DNA from: an uncultured Clostridia bacterium
GTDB lineage: Bacteria; Bacillota; Clostridia; Lachnospirales; Lachnospiraceae
Direction: 5' to 3'
Assembly: GCA_946403295.1 (NCBI GenBank)
Contig: CAMIZL010000005.1
Span: 1-64,000, forward strand
DNA length: 64,000 bases
Positions 19,824 to 29,250 of the stretch are shown here, piece by piece. The first letter of the stretch is position 1. Each line of letters begins with the position of its first letter. Under the pieces are notes generated by a model that did no database searches, was not told the DNA's origin, and worked only from the letters and a program-made list of their open reading frames with translations. A program made the translations under genes and the position numbers.

Positions 19824-22310
19824 ATGATGAATAACAAAAAGAACTTCCTTAAGATGATAAAAAGCAGCCTGCAGTTCATTGTCGCATTGCCGGCTGTTTT
19901 TGCTGCTGTGATATTTCTGGCGGGAGATGTAAAAGCCGGGGCTGCCCAGTCGGTTAGTGTTACAAGCATTAATTACGACGACAGCACGATAACGGTTAGG
20001 CTGGGTGACAGCGATAACCTGCTTCTCATCTCCGATGCGAAGAAGAAAAAGTGGGAAGCGATCCCTATTGAGAAGTCTTATGACAACACTGTTGTAATGG
20101 ATATCTCGTGGATCTCTTCTTCGAAGGACTATGTTCTTTCACTTAAGGGAGATATTTCCACGGAGCCTGTCAGCGTTACTATCCCCAAGCAGTCTGCAGC
20201 GCTCAGAGCAACATACAATACAGCAACCGGCAAGATCGGATTTACGGGCGAGACGGGAGCTGTCGAGTGGAGAAAGAAAGACAGTATTTATTGGGCAGAT
20301 GTACCTTCGGATGAGATTTTCAAAGCCCAGCTCGATTCAATGTGCAATTACGGAGCGGCAGTCGTTTTCAGAACAAAAGGAACCAACGGAACCGGCGTTT
20401 CGAACCCCGGAAAGCGCCCCGGCAAAGAAGTGGTAGTAGTGGTTCCCAAGAAAATAGCGGCTCCCAACATAAAGATCAATGACAACACATTGACGATCAC
20501 CGTAAACAGCAATATGCAATACAGAATGGCCGACAGCAAGGGCAATCCCGTGACGTCCGAGTGGACAAACATCAACAAAGATGAGGACATGCCTCTCGAG
20601 CAGCTCGCATCGGCTTCGATGGTAAACGCACAGGGCTCGAATACAACACAGATCTCATATATCCAGTTCAGAACAAGGGCAACCGCTTCAAAGCAGGTTT
20701 CCAACGTAAAGACGATCGAGATCCCCGCACAGATCGATATCGATCAGTCGCAGAAAGAAAATATCACGATCAATTATACAAGCTCCACCTCGTTTGATAT
20801 ATGCGTTCCTTACGCATCAACACAGAATCCTTACGAGTATTGCATCATCAATACATCGGATCAGGAAGACGGTATTACGGTAAATGACGGTGAAGATATC
20901 ACATGGAAAGTCATTAACTCGACTTCACCCGTTCCGATAAGCCGCGACAAGAACGGCGCCGATGAAGGCAGCCTCGTATACGTTAGAAAGAAGGCTTCCG
21001 GAACACTTGGTGAGACGGGATACGAACTTGCTTCCCCTCCTTATCTTGTGGGAATAGTTAATTATCCCGGCGAGATCTCAACACCCACCGGTTCCATCAC
21101 ATGGCTTACCACAGTGGCAGGCAAATGTAACGGAAGCAACCCCGACAATTATTTGAGATTCGACCTTTATTCACCTACAAGCAGCCTTATCTCGGAGATC
21201 CAGTTCGTTGACTCCGTATCGATCGGAACAACAAGGGCAACGCTCACGAGAGCGGCAGGCGACTTCGAGTGTGAGTGGAGCGTTAACAACGATCCCTTTA
21301 AGACAGATGATACAAGATATATCATCAGAACAACCATAAAGTCGACATCGAAACTTGACGGTTTTGCCACCGAGGAAAGAACAAGAAAGATGCTCGCAAA
21401 TATCACTCTTGAAAACAGTACCGAAGCATTTAAGAGCACTTCCGATAAGGGAGTCGGGATTTATATCCTTCCTGCGTCGAAAGTCAATAACCCTTCGGGA
21501 TCGACAAAGCGCGGCGACATGATCGAAATAGCAAGAAAGCTCGGCTGGCCCGGTTATAACCCGGATACCGACGAACTTGATTATACGAACAGTTTTGAGA
21601 GGATCGTGGGCACATACGGAAACATAAGCGATTTCAGGATCAAGATCGACCTCGGAACAAGAAAGAAAGCATCGGACGTACCGGGAATGTTCACGGATGA
21701 AAACATTGCGGTAACAGGCCTGATCGCCGACGGATTCAATTTCGAAGAAGATAACGCTTATACAGTCGAATATGCAAATACCACCAACAATTACGGTGAA
21801 GAGACCGCTATAGCGGTAATAACGGTGCGTACCGCGGCCATGGAGAACAATGTCGATGACAGGAACACTCCCGTAGCACTCACTGTAACGCTTAACAACG
21901 GCGAGGTTCTCGAAAACGTGGCAACGGTGACATTCAGGGAAACAGCCTCTATCGTCGGAGGTCCCTATTCCTGGACGATAACCGAAGGAACGCTCGAAGA
22001 GACAGACACGGCAACAGTCACAAACGATAACGGAACCACAGTTACCACTACGGTTCATGTTGACAAGTCGATCGAGCTGCGCGTGTTCAGAAACGATTAC
22101 AATGTATCGCTCACAGGCGTTTATTGGGGTGAATACAGCGTATGCAACAACATAAACAAAGTTGGCGGCGAGATAACGCTCGATCTTTCAAACAAACTTA
22201 TCAATAAGATACCGGTTGATGAAACAACAACAAAAATGTTAAGATTTACATTTGATAACGGATTTGTACTTGAGACGGGATTCAGTCTTACGATCAACCC
22301 GGCACCGTAA
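19824..22310 (+). CDS. Secreted protein of unknown function (paralog of the next gene)
   Basis: Signal peptide (SLQFIVALPAVFAAVIFLAGDVKAGA); shared block NGTGVSNPGKRPGKEVVVVVPKKIAAPNIKIN with the downstream ORF. Confidence 0.8.
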   Translation: MMNNKKNFLKMIKSSLQFIVALPAVFAAVIFLAGDVKAGAAQSVSVTSINYDDSTITVRLGDSDNLLLISDAKKKKWEAIPIEKSYDNTVVMDISWISSSKDYVLSLKGDISTEPVSVTIPKQSAALRATYNTATGKIGFTGETGAVEWRKKDSIYWADVPSDEIFKAQLDSMCNYGAAVVFRTKGTNGTGVSNPGKRPGKEVVVVVPKKIAAPNIKINDNTLTITVNSNMQYRMADSKGNPVTSEWTNINKDEDMPLEQLASASMVNAQGSNTTQISYIQFRTRATASKQVSNVKTIEIPAQIDIDQSQKENITINYTSSTSFDICVPYASTQNPYEYCIINTSDQEDGITVNDGEDITWKVINSTSPVPISRDKNGADEGSLVYVRKKASGTLGETGYELASPPYLVGIVNYPGEISTPTGSITWLTTVAGKCNGSNPDNYLRFDLYSPTSSLISEIQFVDSVSIGTTRATLTRAAGDFECEWSVNNDPFKTDDTRYIIRTTIKSTSKLDGFATEERTRKMLANITLENSTEAFKSTSDKGVGIYILPASKVNNPSGSTKRGDMIEIARKLGWPGYNPDTDELDYTNSFERIVGTYGNISDFRIKIDLGTRKKASDVPGMFTDENIAVTGLIADGFNFEEDNAYTVEYANTTNNYGEETAIAVITVRTAAMENNVDDRNTPVALTVTLNNGEVLENVATVTFRETASIVGGPYSWTITEGTLEETDTATVTNDNGTTVTTTVHVDKSIELRVFRNDYNVSLTGVYWGEYSVCNNINKVGGEITLDLSNKLINKIPVDETTTKMLRFTFDNGFVLETGFSLTINPAP

Positions 22311-22351
22311 GCGTAACGCTTATGTGACCGACCGTAGAAGAGGATAAGAGT

Positions 22352-23560
22352 ATGAAGAACATCAGATTTGGGTTTAAGATTTTTGCAGGTGCGCTCATGG
22401 CGTGCCTGCTTATGATTGCATCTTTTTCGTTACAGGCAAAGGCTGATGTGACGTCCGTTGATATCGGCGCTACCGATTACGAGGCGTTGACGATGGAGAT
22501 CGTCAGAAACGGCAATACGGTAATATATGCGTCAACAACGGGTAAAAGAGATGATTACACCGAAGTTGAGGGACCGATCGTGGGAGATAAGATCATAATG
22601 GACATTTCTTTCGCGAGCAGGGACGCTGATGTGAGCTTGTGGCTTAAGGGTGACAAGGACACGAAGGTCGTTAAGGTTGTTATCCCCAAAGCATCCTCTT
22701 CGCTAAAGGCTAAATACGACAAGGCCACGGGAATGGTCATCCTGAGCGGTTATGACGATCAAACGCATTTCAGGTGGCATAAGATTACGGACAACAACTA
22801 TAAGACCGTAGCGATCGATACGAACGATGCCTCCAACCGTGCATTTGTTCAGGAGATCGAAGGGCTTAAGATCAAGGGCGCAAAGATCTGCATCGGACTT
22901 GCGGGAAGAAACGGAACCGGTATCGACGATATGGGCAAGAGACCCGGAAAGGAAGTCGTTGTCGGAATCACAAAGAAGAATTCGGCTCCCAATATCAAGC
23001 TTAATTATTCGAAACTTACATTCAATACAAAAGAGACAATGGAATACAAAGTCATCGGTTCGGGTTCCGGCTGGAAAAGCTGCACAAAGAACATGAGCCT
23101 CGCCGATATCGCTCCCGCAGCTCTCGCCGAAAACGGAGCACATACCGTTTCGATCAGGTTCAGGATTGCCGAGACCTCTTCAAAGCCCGCATCGCTTGAA
23201 GGATTCGTTACGGTACAGGGTCAGAGGAGCGCTCCCGAGATCGGAGCTTCCGGAAGGGACGTTTCGGTAACAAAAGAAGCGGGAACGGACAAGAAACCCG
23301 GAAAGACGCTTATCACATTTAAAACCGCATCGAAGGATAACCCCATCGAATTCAAGATAATCAAGCCCGGCGAAACAAATGTTGATTACACAAAGGGCTG
23401 GAAAGCATCGAAGAAAACGGGCGATGTCAAGAAATATTCCGAAAGACAGCTCCCTAAGGGAAGCATGGTACTTATCCGTTATAAGTCGGTCAACGATAAC
23501 GTGAACAAAGGGATCACGGGGCAGATGGCATCGGCGTATTCTTCCTATACGATAGGTTGA
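22352..23560 (+). CDS. Secreted protein of unknown function (shorter paralog of the preceding gene)
   Basis: Signal peptide (FAGALMACLLMIASFSLQAKADV); NGTGIDDMGKRPGKEVVVGITKKNSAPNIKLN matches the upstream protein. Confidence 0.8.
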   Translation: MKNIRFGFKIFAGALMACLLMIASFSLQAKADVTSVDIGATDYEALTMEIVRNGNTVIYASTTGKRDDYTEVEGPIVGDKIIMDISFASRDADVSLWLKGDKDTKVVKVVIPKASSSLKAKYDKATGMVILSGYDDQTHFRWHKITDNNYKTVAIDTNDASNRAFVQEIEGLKIKGAKICIGLAGRNGTGIDDMGKRPGKEVVVGITKKNSAPNIKLNYSKLTFNTKETMEYKVIGSGSGWKSCTKNMSLADIAPAALAENGAHTVSIRFRIAETSSKPASLEGFVTVQGQRSAPEIGASGRDVSVTKEAGTDKKPGKTLITFKTASKDNPIEFKIIKPGETNVDYTKGWKASKKTGDVKKYSERQLPKGSMVLIRYKSVNDNVNKGITGQMASAYSSYTIG

Positions 23561-23570
23561 TAAGGAAATA

Positions 23571-23598
23571 TTTACTTTTTTCAGGAAATCTGTATAAT
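23571..23598 (+). promoter_or_regulatory. Putative sigma-A-type promoter
   Basis: TTTACT - 16 nt - TATAAT upstream of the 78-aa ORF. Confidence 0.55.
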
Positions 23599-23643
23599 GG
23601 GATATAAGGTAAACAAGTACCACATAACCGAAAGGAGTCCATT

Positions 23644-23880
23644 ATGAAGAAATTCTTTAAGCTGCTTGCAACAACGGCAATAATAGCCGCAATCGGAGCA
23701 GGAGCATATTACGCATACAAGAAGTTTATTGCTTGCGACGGATGTGATGACGAAGACGCTGACGAGGATCTCGATGATTTCGAGATGGATGATGAGGATG
23801 AGGATGACGCTCCTCTCAAGACTCCCGAGTACGTTTCGATCAATCCTGCTACGGCTGATGACGGATCGGCCAATGAATAA
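23644..23880 (+). CDS. Small single-TM protein with strongly acidic tail
   Basis: MKKFFKLLATTAIIAAIGAGAYYAYKKF then DDEDADEDLDDFEMDDEDEDD; RBS aaagga. Confidence 0.7.
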   Translation: MKKFFKLLATTAIIAAIGAGAYYAYKKFIACDGCDDEDADEDLDDFEMDDEDEDDAPLKTPEYVSINPATADDGSANE

Positions 23881-23893
23881 TTGATCATCAGGC

Positions 23894-23923
23894 TTGACTT
23901 TACGGCTGAGTCTTTGATATAAT
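23894..23923 (+). promoter_or_regulatory. Putative sigma-A-type promoter for the T-box/tyrS transcript
   Basis: TTGACT - 18 nt - TATAAT. Confidence 0.6.
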
Positions 23924-23939
23924 CCACGTCATAATAATA

Positions 23940-24212
23940 AGGCTGAGAAGGAAAAGAGTAATCTTGCAACTTTACCCTGCAGAGAGCGGATGGATGGTGC
24001 GAATCCGTGGAAAGTGCCTGATGAATACATTCCGGAGCTGCCGGCCCCAAAAGCTTTTCGCTCAGTAGGGACGGACGGGTGAGCCCGATACAGCGAACTG
24101 CGTGTGCTTGCACGCAATGAGGGATCTGTCGTGAGGCAGGTCTGAACAAGAGGTGGTACCGCGAACTATTCGCCCTCTGTTTCTAAGTTAATCGGAAACA
24201 GAGGGTTTTATT
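23940..24212 (+). ncRNA. T-box leader (tyrosyl-tRNA-responsive)
   Basis: T-box core aagaggtggtaccgcg at 24148-24163, candidate TAC specifier in gaaTACatt (24026-24028), intrinsic terminator ccctctgtttc/gaaacagaggg + ttttattattt (24173-24212), directly upstream of tyrS. 5' boundary approximate. Confidence 0.92.
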
Positions 24213-24278
24213 ATTTGTTTCCGGGCACAGGCCAGTCCCGCGGAATCTGCCCGGGGGATGCCGGAAAGGAGAATTATC

Positions 24279-25499
24279 ATGCAGATCTACGAAGAACTTG
24301 TTGAGCGCGGACTTATCGCGCAGGTAACCGATGAGGACAAGATCAGAGAACTCATCAACAACGGAGGTGCGAGATTCTACATCGGATTCGATCCGACCGC
24401 AGACTCACTCCATGTAGGACACTTTATGGCACTTTGTCTCATGAAGAGACTTCAGATGGCAGGCAATAAGCCCGTCGTTCTGATCGGCGGTGGAACCGGT
24501 TACATCGGCGATCCCACAGGTAAGAGCGAGATGAGAGCCATGATGACTCCCGAAACGATCGAGCACAACTGTGAGTGCTTCAAGAAGCAGATGGAACGCT
24601 TTATCGAGTTCGGCGAGGACAAGGCGATCATGGTCAATAACGCCGACTGGCTCCTTGACCTCAAGTACATCGACCTTTTGAGGGATGTCGGAGCATGCTT
24701 CTCCGTCAACACGATGCTCAGGGCCGAGTGCTACAAGCAGCGTATGGAGAAGGGCCTTTCCTTCCTTGAGTTCAACTACATGATCATGCAGTCCTACGAC
24801 TTCTTATACCTTCATGATCACTACGGCTGCAACATGCAGTTCGGCGGTGACGATCAGTGGTCGAACATGCTCGGAGGTACGGAGCTCATCCGTAAGAAGA
24901 CCGGTAAGGACGCTTATGCCATGACGGTTACACTCCTTCTCAACAGTGAGGGTAAGAAGATGGGCAAGACAGCCAAGGGCGCTGTTTGGCTTGATCCCGA
25001 GAAGACAACTCCCTTCGAGTTCTTCCAGTACTGGAGAAACATCGACGATGCCGATGTTGTTAAATGCCTTAAGATGCTTACTTTCCTTCCTCTCGAGCAG
25101 ATCCACGGGATGGAGCAGTGGCCCGGCGAGAGGATCAACGAGATGAAGGAGATCTTCGCTCACGAGCTCACAGAGCTTGTTCACGGCAAGGAAGAAGCCG
25201 ACAAGGCTCTTTCGGCCGCAAGGGCGCTTTTTGCGGGCGGCGGAGATGATTCCAATATGCCCACAACCGAGATTCCCGCTGACAAGGCTGCAGAAGGAAT
25301 GACGATCATGGAACTCCTCGAGGCTTGTTCGCTCATCCCTTCGAGAAGCGAAGGCCGTCGTCTTATCGAGCAGGGCGGTGTGAGCGTTGACGGCGAGAAG
25401 GTAACTTCGATCAACGACCGCATCACCAAGGAACAGCTTGAAACAGGCGTTAAGATCAAGAAGGGCAAGAAGACCTTCCATAAAGCTATCATAGGATGA
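24279..25499 (+). CDS. tyrS: Tyrosyl-tRNA synthetase
   Basis: YIGFDPTADSLHVGHFMAL (HIGH-like), QFGGDDQWSNMLGG, KMGKTAKGAVWLD (KMSKS-like), C-terminal S4-like domain; RBS aaaggaga. Confidence 0.96.
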   Translation: MQIYEELVERGLIAQVTDEDKIRELINNGGARFYIGFDPTADSLHVGHFMALCLMKRLQMAGNKPVVLIGGGTGYIGDPTGKSEMRAMMTPETIEHNCECFKKQMERFIEFGEDKAIMVNNADWLLDLKYIDLLRDVGACFSVNTMLRAECYKQRMEKGLSFLEFNYMIMQSYDFLYLHDHYGCNMQFGGDDQWSNMLGGTELIRKKTGKDAYAMTVTLLLNSEGKKMGKTAKGAVWLDPEKTTPFEFFQYWRNIDDADVVKCLKMLTFLPLEQIHGMEQWPGERINEMKEIFAHELTELVHGKEEADKALSAARALFAGGGDDSNMPTTEIPADKAAEGMTIMELLEACSLIPSRSEGRRLIEQGGVSVDGEKVTSINDRITKEQLETGVKIKKGKKTFHKAIIG

Positions 25500-25521
25500 T
25501 AAGCTTTCAGGGGATATCGAT

Positions 25522-26190
25522 ATGCGCAAAAAAACAATATTTGCTCTGCTACTAAGCCTCGCTGTCGTGACAACGGCAGCGGGATGTAGCGGCGAGGCAG
25601 CCTTGTCGCGCAGGGGGAACGAGCTTACGGGTGTCAAAGAAGTCCTTGAAAAGAGGATGCGTGAGGAAAATCCGAACGCAGAAGATAACACATTGACACA
25701 AGAGGAAGACTTTGAGGCAGATATCACGGGACAGTCCAATACCGGATCAAATGAAAATGCCGACAACACATACGAGGTTTGGAACGACCCGGAGTTCGAC
25801 GAATCGCAGATCCCGGTAACGGATCGCAAGGGTGCGGACGGAATAGACGTGGATCTGACAAAGCTATCCGCCAACATGGTGTATGCCGAAGTCTTTTATA
25901 TGATGACGGTTCCCGAGAATTACGTCGGGAAAACCGTCAGGATGGAAGGTTTGTTTGCAACCTATCGGGACGAGACAACGAACAAAATGTACTACGCGTG
26001 CATCATTCAGGATGCGACCGCGTGCTGCGCGCAGGGAATGGAGTTTGTCACTGCGGATGAACGCTCGTACCCCGAGGACTATCCTGCGGAAGGTGACGGG
26101 ATATGTGTGGTAGGAGTCTTTGATACGCACGAGGAGAATGGAGAAACATACGCCGTGATCAAAGATTCTGAGCTTACAAAAACATCTTGA
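25522..26190 (+). CDS. Lipoprotein of unknown function
   Basis: Lipobox TTAAGCSGEA; C-terminal VYAEVFYMMTVPENYVGKTVRMEGLFATYRDETTNKMYYACIIQDATACCAQGMEF. Confidence 0.75.
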   Translation: MRKKTIFALLLSLAVVTTAAGCSGEAALSRRGNELTGVKEVLEKRMREENPNAEDNTLTQEEDFEADITGQSNTGSNENADNTYEVWNDPEFDESQIPVTDRKGADGIDVDLTKLSANMVYAEVFYMMTVPENYVGKTVRMEGLFATYRDETTNKMYYACIIQDATACCAQGMEFVTADERSYPEDYPAEGDGICVVGVFDTHEENGETYAVIKDSELTKTS

Positions 26191-26235
26191 ATATCGCTTT
26201 AATATTTGATAAAATTACGTCGTTGTGACAAAACA

Positions 26236-26319
26236 GCCGGCGTGATGGAATTGGCAGACGTGCAAGACTCAAAATCTTGTGTCCGCGAGGACGTGCGGGT
26301 TCGACCCCCGCCGCCGGCA
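26236..26319 (+). tRNA. tRNA-Leu (anticodon CAA)
   Basis: 7-bp acceptor gccggcg/cgccggc, anticodon stem caaga-ctCAAaa-tcttg, long variable arm, T arm gcggg-ttcgacc-cccgc; CCA not encoded. Confidence 0.93.
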
Positions 26320-26322
26320 GTA

Positions 26323-26353
26323 AAACCGGCCTGAAGATATCTTCGGGCCGGTT
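26323..26353 (+). terminator. Terminator-like hairpin after tRNA-Leu
   Basis: aaaccggcc...ggccggttt with inner gaagatatcttc. Confidence 0.65.
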
Positions 26354-26366
26354 TGTTAATAGCTCT

Positions 26367-27305
26367 TTATAATCCTTTTCTTGTTGTTTTCACATCACTG
26401 ACATTTCCGTTGTCGTCATATGTATATGATTTACATTCCAAAAGGTCCTTTTCGTTAAATGAGTTATAGTCGATTCGTTTTTCTTTGATCATCAGACCGT
26501 TTTTATCATAATAGTACCTTTGTGATACAAGCAGATGAGTTGGCTCTCCTTCAAGTGTTCCGTAAACACGCTTCTTTATGGTTCGACCGTCTTGATCATA
26601 TTCGTATGTATATTTAGTGAGTTCTCCATATTCGGAATCTATGAATTCAGTCTTTCTTACCGAATGATCTGTATTATAAAACACTTTGTAGGAGGCGGGT
26701 TGCGGTGATTCTTCGTAAACGTCTCTTCCAAGAGAGTTGAAATGCCACGTCATTTTTTTTAAATAGCCGTCTTTGTTGTATTTATATGAAACAACGATAT
26801 CTGAATACTGTTCAATTATAGTATGTTTTTTTAGCAATCCATATTTGTCATATTCTTTTATCTCACTTCTGTCGTGGTCATCATCCGTTGAATATTTGTT
26901 TGTAGAATTTATAAATTCGTCAGGATCACTGATCACTACATCAAGGGTAGAAACAATTCCATTGGAAGAGGCGCTGATCGTCGTGATGCCGGGAGAAATA
27001 GCAGTAACTAGTCCTGAACCGGAAACAGTTGCTATTTCAGGATTTGAACTGCTCCAAATAAGGTTATTACCGGACGCAAACAGTACAGTGGAAAATATTT
27101 GACGTTTCATTCCCGGAAAAAAGTTTTCTGCTACTACTGATTTGTTTATTGGGGTAGGCCGATCGAAATCATTGTTGCAGTAAAAACTAAGGCTTATGAT
27201 GGGAATATGCTCGTTTGTAGTATCGGCTTTTGCGTCGGCAGGGTTTGATAGCATGGTGGCAAGGACCAGAGTGATACAAAACGAAGCAATTAGTTTTTTA
27301 AACAT
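26367..27305 (-). CDS. Secreted protein with a bacterial Ig-like (Big_2-type) domain and YD-like repeats
   Basis: Signal peptide MFKKLIASFCITLVLATMLSNPADAKA; NLIWSSSNPEIATVSGSGLVTAISPGITTISASSNG; YKYNKDGYLKKMTWHFN-type repeats. Confidence 0.72.
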   Translation of the reverse strand: MFKKLIASFCITLVLATMLSNPADAKADTTNEHIPIISLSFYCNNDFDRPTPINKSVVAENFFPGMKRQIFSTVLFASGNNLIWSSSNPEIATVSGSGLVTAISPGITTISASSNGIVSTLDVVISDPDEFINSTNKYSTDDDHDRSEIKEYDKYGLLKKHTIIEQYSDIVVSYKYNKDGYLKKMTWHFNSLGRDVYEESPQPASYKVFYNTDHSVRKTEFIDSEYGELTKYTYEYDQDGRTIKKRVYGTLEGEPTHLLVSQRYYYDKNGLMIKEKRIDYNSFNEKDLLECKSYTYDDNGNVSDVKTTRKGL

Positions 27306-27367
27306 ATAGTTTATTATCCTCCCGGTCAGCATAGATTATTATTTGAGGGTTGTACATGGCATTTCTC

Positions 27368-28285
27368 TTATTTCAGGAATCCGTTTATGATCATGTTCTC
27401 GGCTTCGGTTTCGGTGAGTCCGAGTGACATGAGCTTCGTGAGCTGCTCGCCGGCGATCTTTCCGATGGCAGCTTCGTGGATGAGCGTTGCGTCAACGTGG
27501 TTGGCGTTGATCTCGGGGATGGCGGCTACCTTGCCGTTGTCCATTATGATGCCGTCGCATTCGGAATGACCGTGACAGCGATTGTTGCCGTTTATGTTGG
27601 AACGGAAGAGCTGTGTCGAGCTGTCACGGGCAACAGACCTGGAGATAAGTCGTGAACTCGAGCCTTCTCCGTTCAGATCAACAGTGAAATCGGTTTCGGC
27701 ATGCTGCCGGCCGTGGGTCATGATCTTTTCTTTGATGACGAGAGTGGCACCGTCTTCGATCGTTGCGACCGATTTACGGATCGTGGAATCGACGCCTTTG
27801 ATCTGGACCGAGTCCATTTCGAGAAGGCTGTCTTTTCTGAGGTTTATCACGGTAGTGGGGTTAAGGACTTTTTCTCCGTTGCCGTCGCCCTCACCGTAAT
27901 GCTTTTCTACATACCTGACTTTTGAACGTTCCCCTACATCGAACGTGTGCACTCCGTCGTGCTGTGAACGCTGGTCGCCGCAGTTGTGGATACCGCAGCC
28001 CGCGATGATCGTTACGTCACAGTCCTTCCCAACATGGAAATCGTTATAAACGACCTCCGTAAGTCCGGTTTCGCTGATGATGACGGGCATGTGCATGCTT
28101 TCGTTCTTTGTGCCGTCCTTTATATATATGTCAATACCGGGTTTGTCAGTTTTCTTCTCAATGATTATGTTTGCCGATGACTTGAGTTCCAGGCTTTGTC
28201 CGTTCGCGCGGAGAGAATATGCTCCGTCGGGGACGGTGTGCAGATCCGCAACTTCCGCGATCAGTCTCTTTTGAATATCGTCCAT
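27368..28285 (-). CDS. SufB/SufD-family Fe-S assembly scaffold (short form, 305 aa)
   Basis: NRCHGHSECDGIIMDNGKVAAIPEINANHVDATLIHEAAIGKIAGEQLTKLMSLGLTETEAENMIINGFL matches the SufBD C-terminal signature; adjacent sufC. Confidence 0.88.
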   Translation of the reverse strand: MDDIQKRLIAEVADLHTVPDGAYSLRANGQSLELKSSANIIIEKKTDKPGIDIYIKDGTKNESMHMPVIISETGLTEVVYNDFHVGKDCDVTIIAGCGIHNCGDQRSQHDGVHTFDVGERSKVRYVEKHYGEGDGNGEKVLNPTTVINLRKDSLLEMDSVQIKGVDSTIRKSVATIEDGATLVIKEKIMTHGRQHAETDFTVDLNGEGSSSRLISRSVARDSSTQLFRSNINGNNRCHGHSECDGIIMDNGKVAAIPEINANHVDATLIHEAAIGKIAGEQLTKLMSLGLTETEAENMIINGFLK

Positions 28286-28368
28286 ATGGTTTATAACTCC
28301 TTAAAATTTTTCAAGTGCCGTTTGATGCTACGGCTCACTGTTTTTTACGTAATTGTCCGGGTCAGATA

Positions 28369-28520
28369 ACGGATCACTTTGCTTCGGCCGTATATGCGTA
28401 CAACTTACGGATCACTTTGCTTCGGCCGTATATGCGTACAACTCACGGATCACTTTGTTTCGTCCGTATCTGCGTACAACTTACGGATCACTTTGCTTCG
28501 GCCGTAAATCTGCATCCGGG
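28369..28520. repeat. 38-bp tandem repeat, 4 copies; the distal copy overlaps the sufC 3' end and stop codon
   Basis: acggatcactttg(c/t)ttcg(g/t)ccgtat(a/c)tgcgtacaact(t/c) starts at 28369, 28407, 28445 and 28483; sufC stop (tca) at 28488-28490. Confidence 0.93.
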
Positions 28521-29213
28521 CGTCAGTCCGTCGTATTCGGGCAGTATCTCTTCGCGGGTTCCCTGGCCTTTCATCTCGCCGTCCGCGATGAGAATGAGTT
28601 CGTCGGCAATGTTTATGATCCTTTCCTGATGAGAGATGATAAGGATCATGCCGTGAATGTCGTCGTGAAGTTTTTCAAATTCTTTGATGAGATTGTTAAA
28701 ACTCCAAAGATCGATGCCGGCTTCGGGCTCGTCAAAGAGAGTGATCTTTGTTTTGCGGGCAAGCGTCATCGCGATCTCGATACGTTTAAGCTCACCGCCC
28801 GAAAGAGAAGCATTGATCTCGCGGTCGATATAATCGCGTGCGCAAAGACCTACACGTGAAAGATATTCGCACGCCTCATCGAGAGAAACATTGTTTCCCG
28901 CCGCAAGGGAAATAAGATCCTTTACGGTTATGCCTTTGAATCTCACGGGCTGCTGGAAGGCAAAACTGATACCGGCTTTTGCTCTTTCGGATATGGAAAG
29001 GCCGGTAATATCCCGGCCGTCAAGTAAGATACTTCCTTCAGTTGGTGTAATTATCCCGGCTATTATCTTGGCAAGCGTTGATTTTCCGCCGCCGTTGGGA
29101 CCCGTTACAACATAGAATCTGTCATCTGACAATTTGAGGGAGATGTTTTTGAGGATCTCCTTCGAACCGTCGCTATCCTCGACAGTGTAGGATATATTCT
29201 TTAATTCAATCAT
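28488..29213 (-). CDS. sufC: SufC-type Fe-S assembly ABC ATPase
   Basis: GPNGGGKSTLAKIIAG, FAFQQPVRFKGITVKDLI, LSGGELKRIEIAMTLARKTKITLFDEPEAGIDLWSFNNL. Confidence 0.93.
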   Translation of the reverse strand: MIELKNISYTVEDSDGSKEILKNISLKLSDDRFYVVTGPNGGGKSTLAKIIAGIITPTEGSILLDGRDITGLSISERAKAGISFAFQQPVRFKGITVKDLISLAAGNNVSLDEACEYLSRVGLCARDYIDREINASLSGGELKRIEIAMTLARKTKITLFDEPEAGIDLWSFNNLIKEFEKLHDDIHGMILIISHQERIINIADELILIADGEMKGQGTREEILPEYDGLTPGCRFTAEAK

Positions 29214-29250
29214 TAAAGCTCCGATCCGAGCCGTAAAAACGACCCATTAA

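Noticed and set aside
23709-24149. Minus-strand 146-aa ORF through the T-box leader
   Set aside because: Runs antisense through the acidic-tail gene and the T-box; the Ser-rich run is the complement of GAC/GAT/GAG codons.
28315-28859. ORFs 28315..28629 + and 28353..28859 + (LTDHFASAVYAYN repeats)
   Set aside because: Antisense to sufC and created by the 38-bp array; sufC on the minus strand is a clear match to its family.
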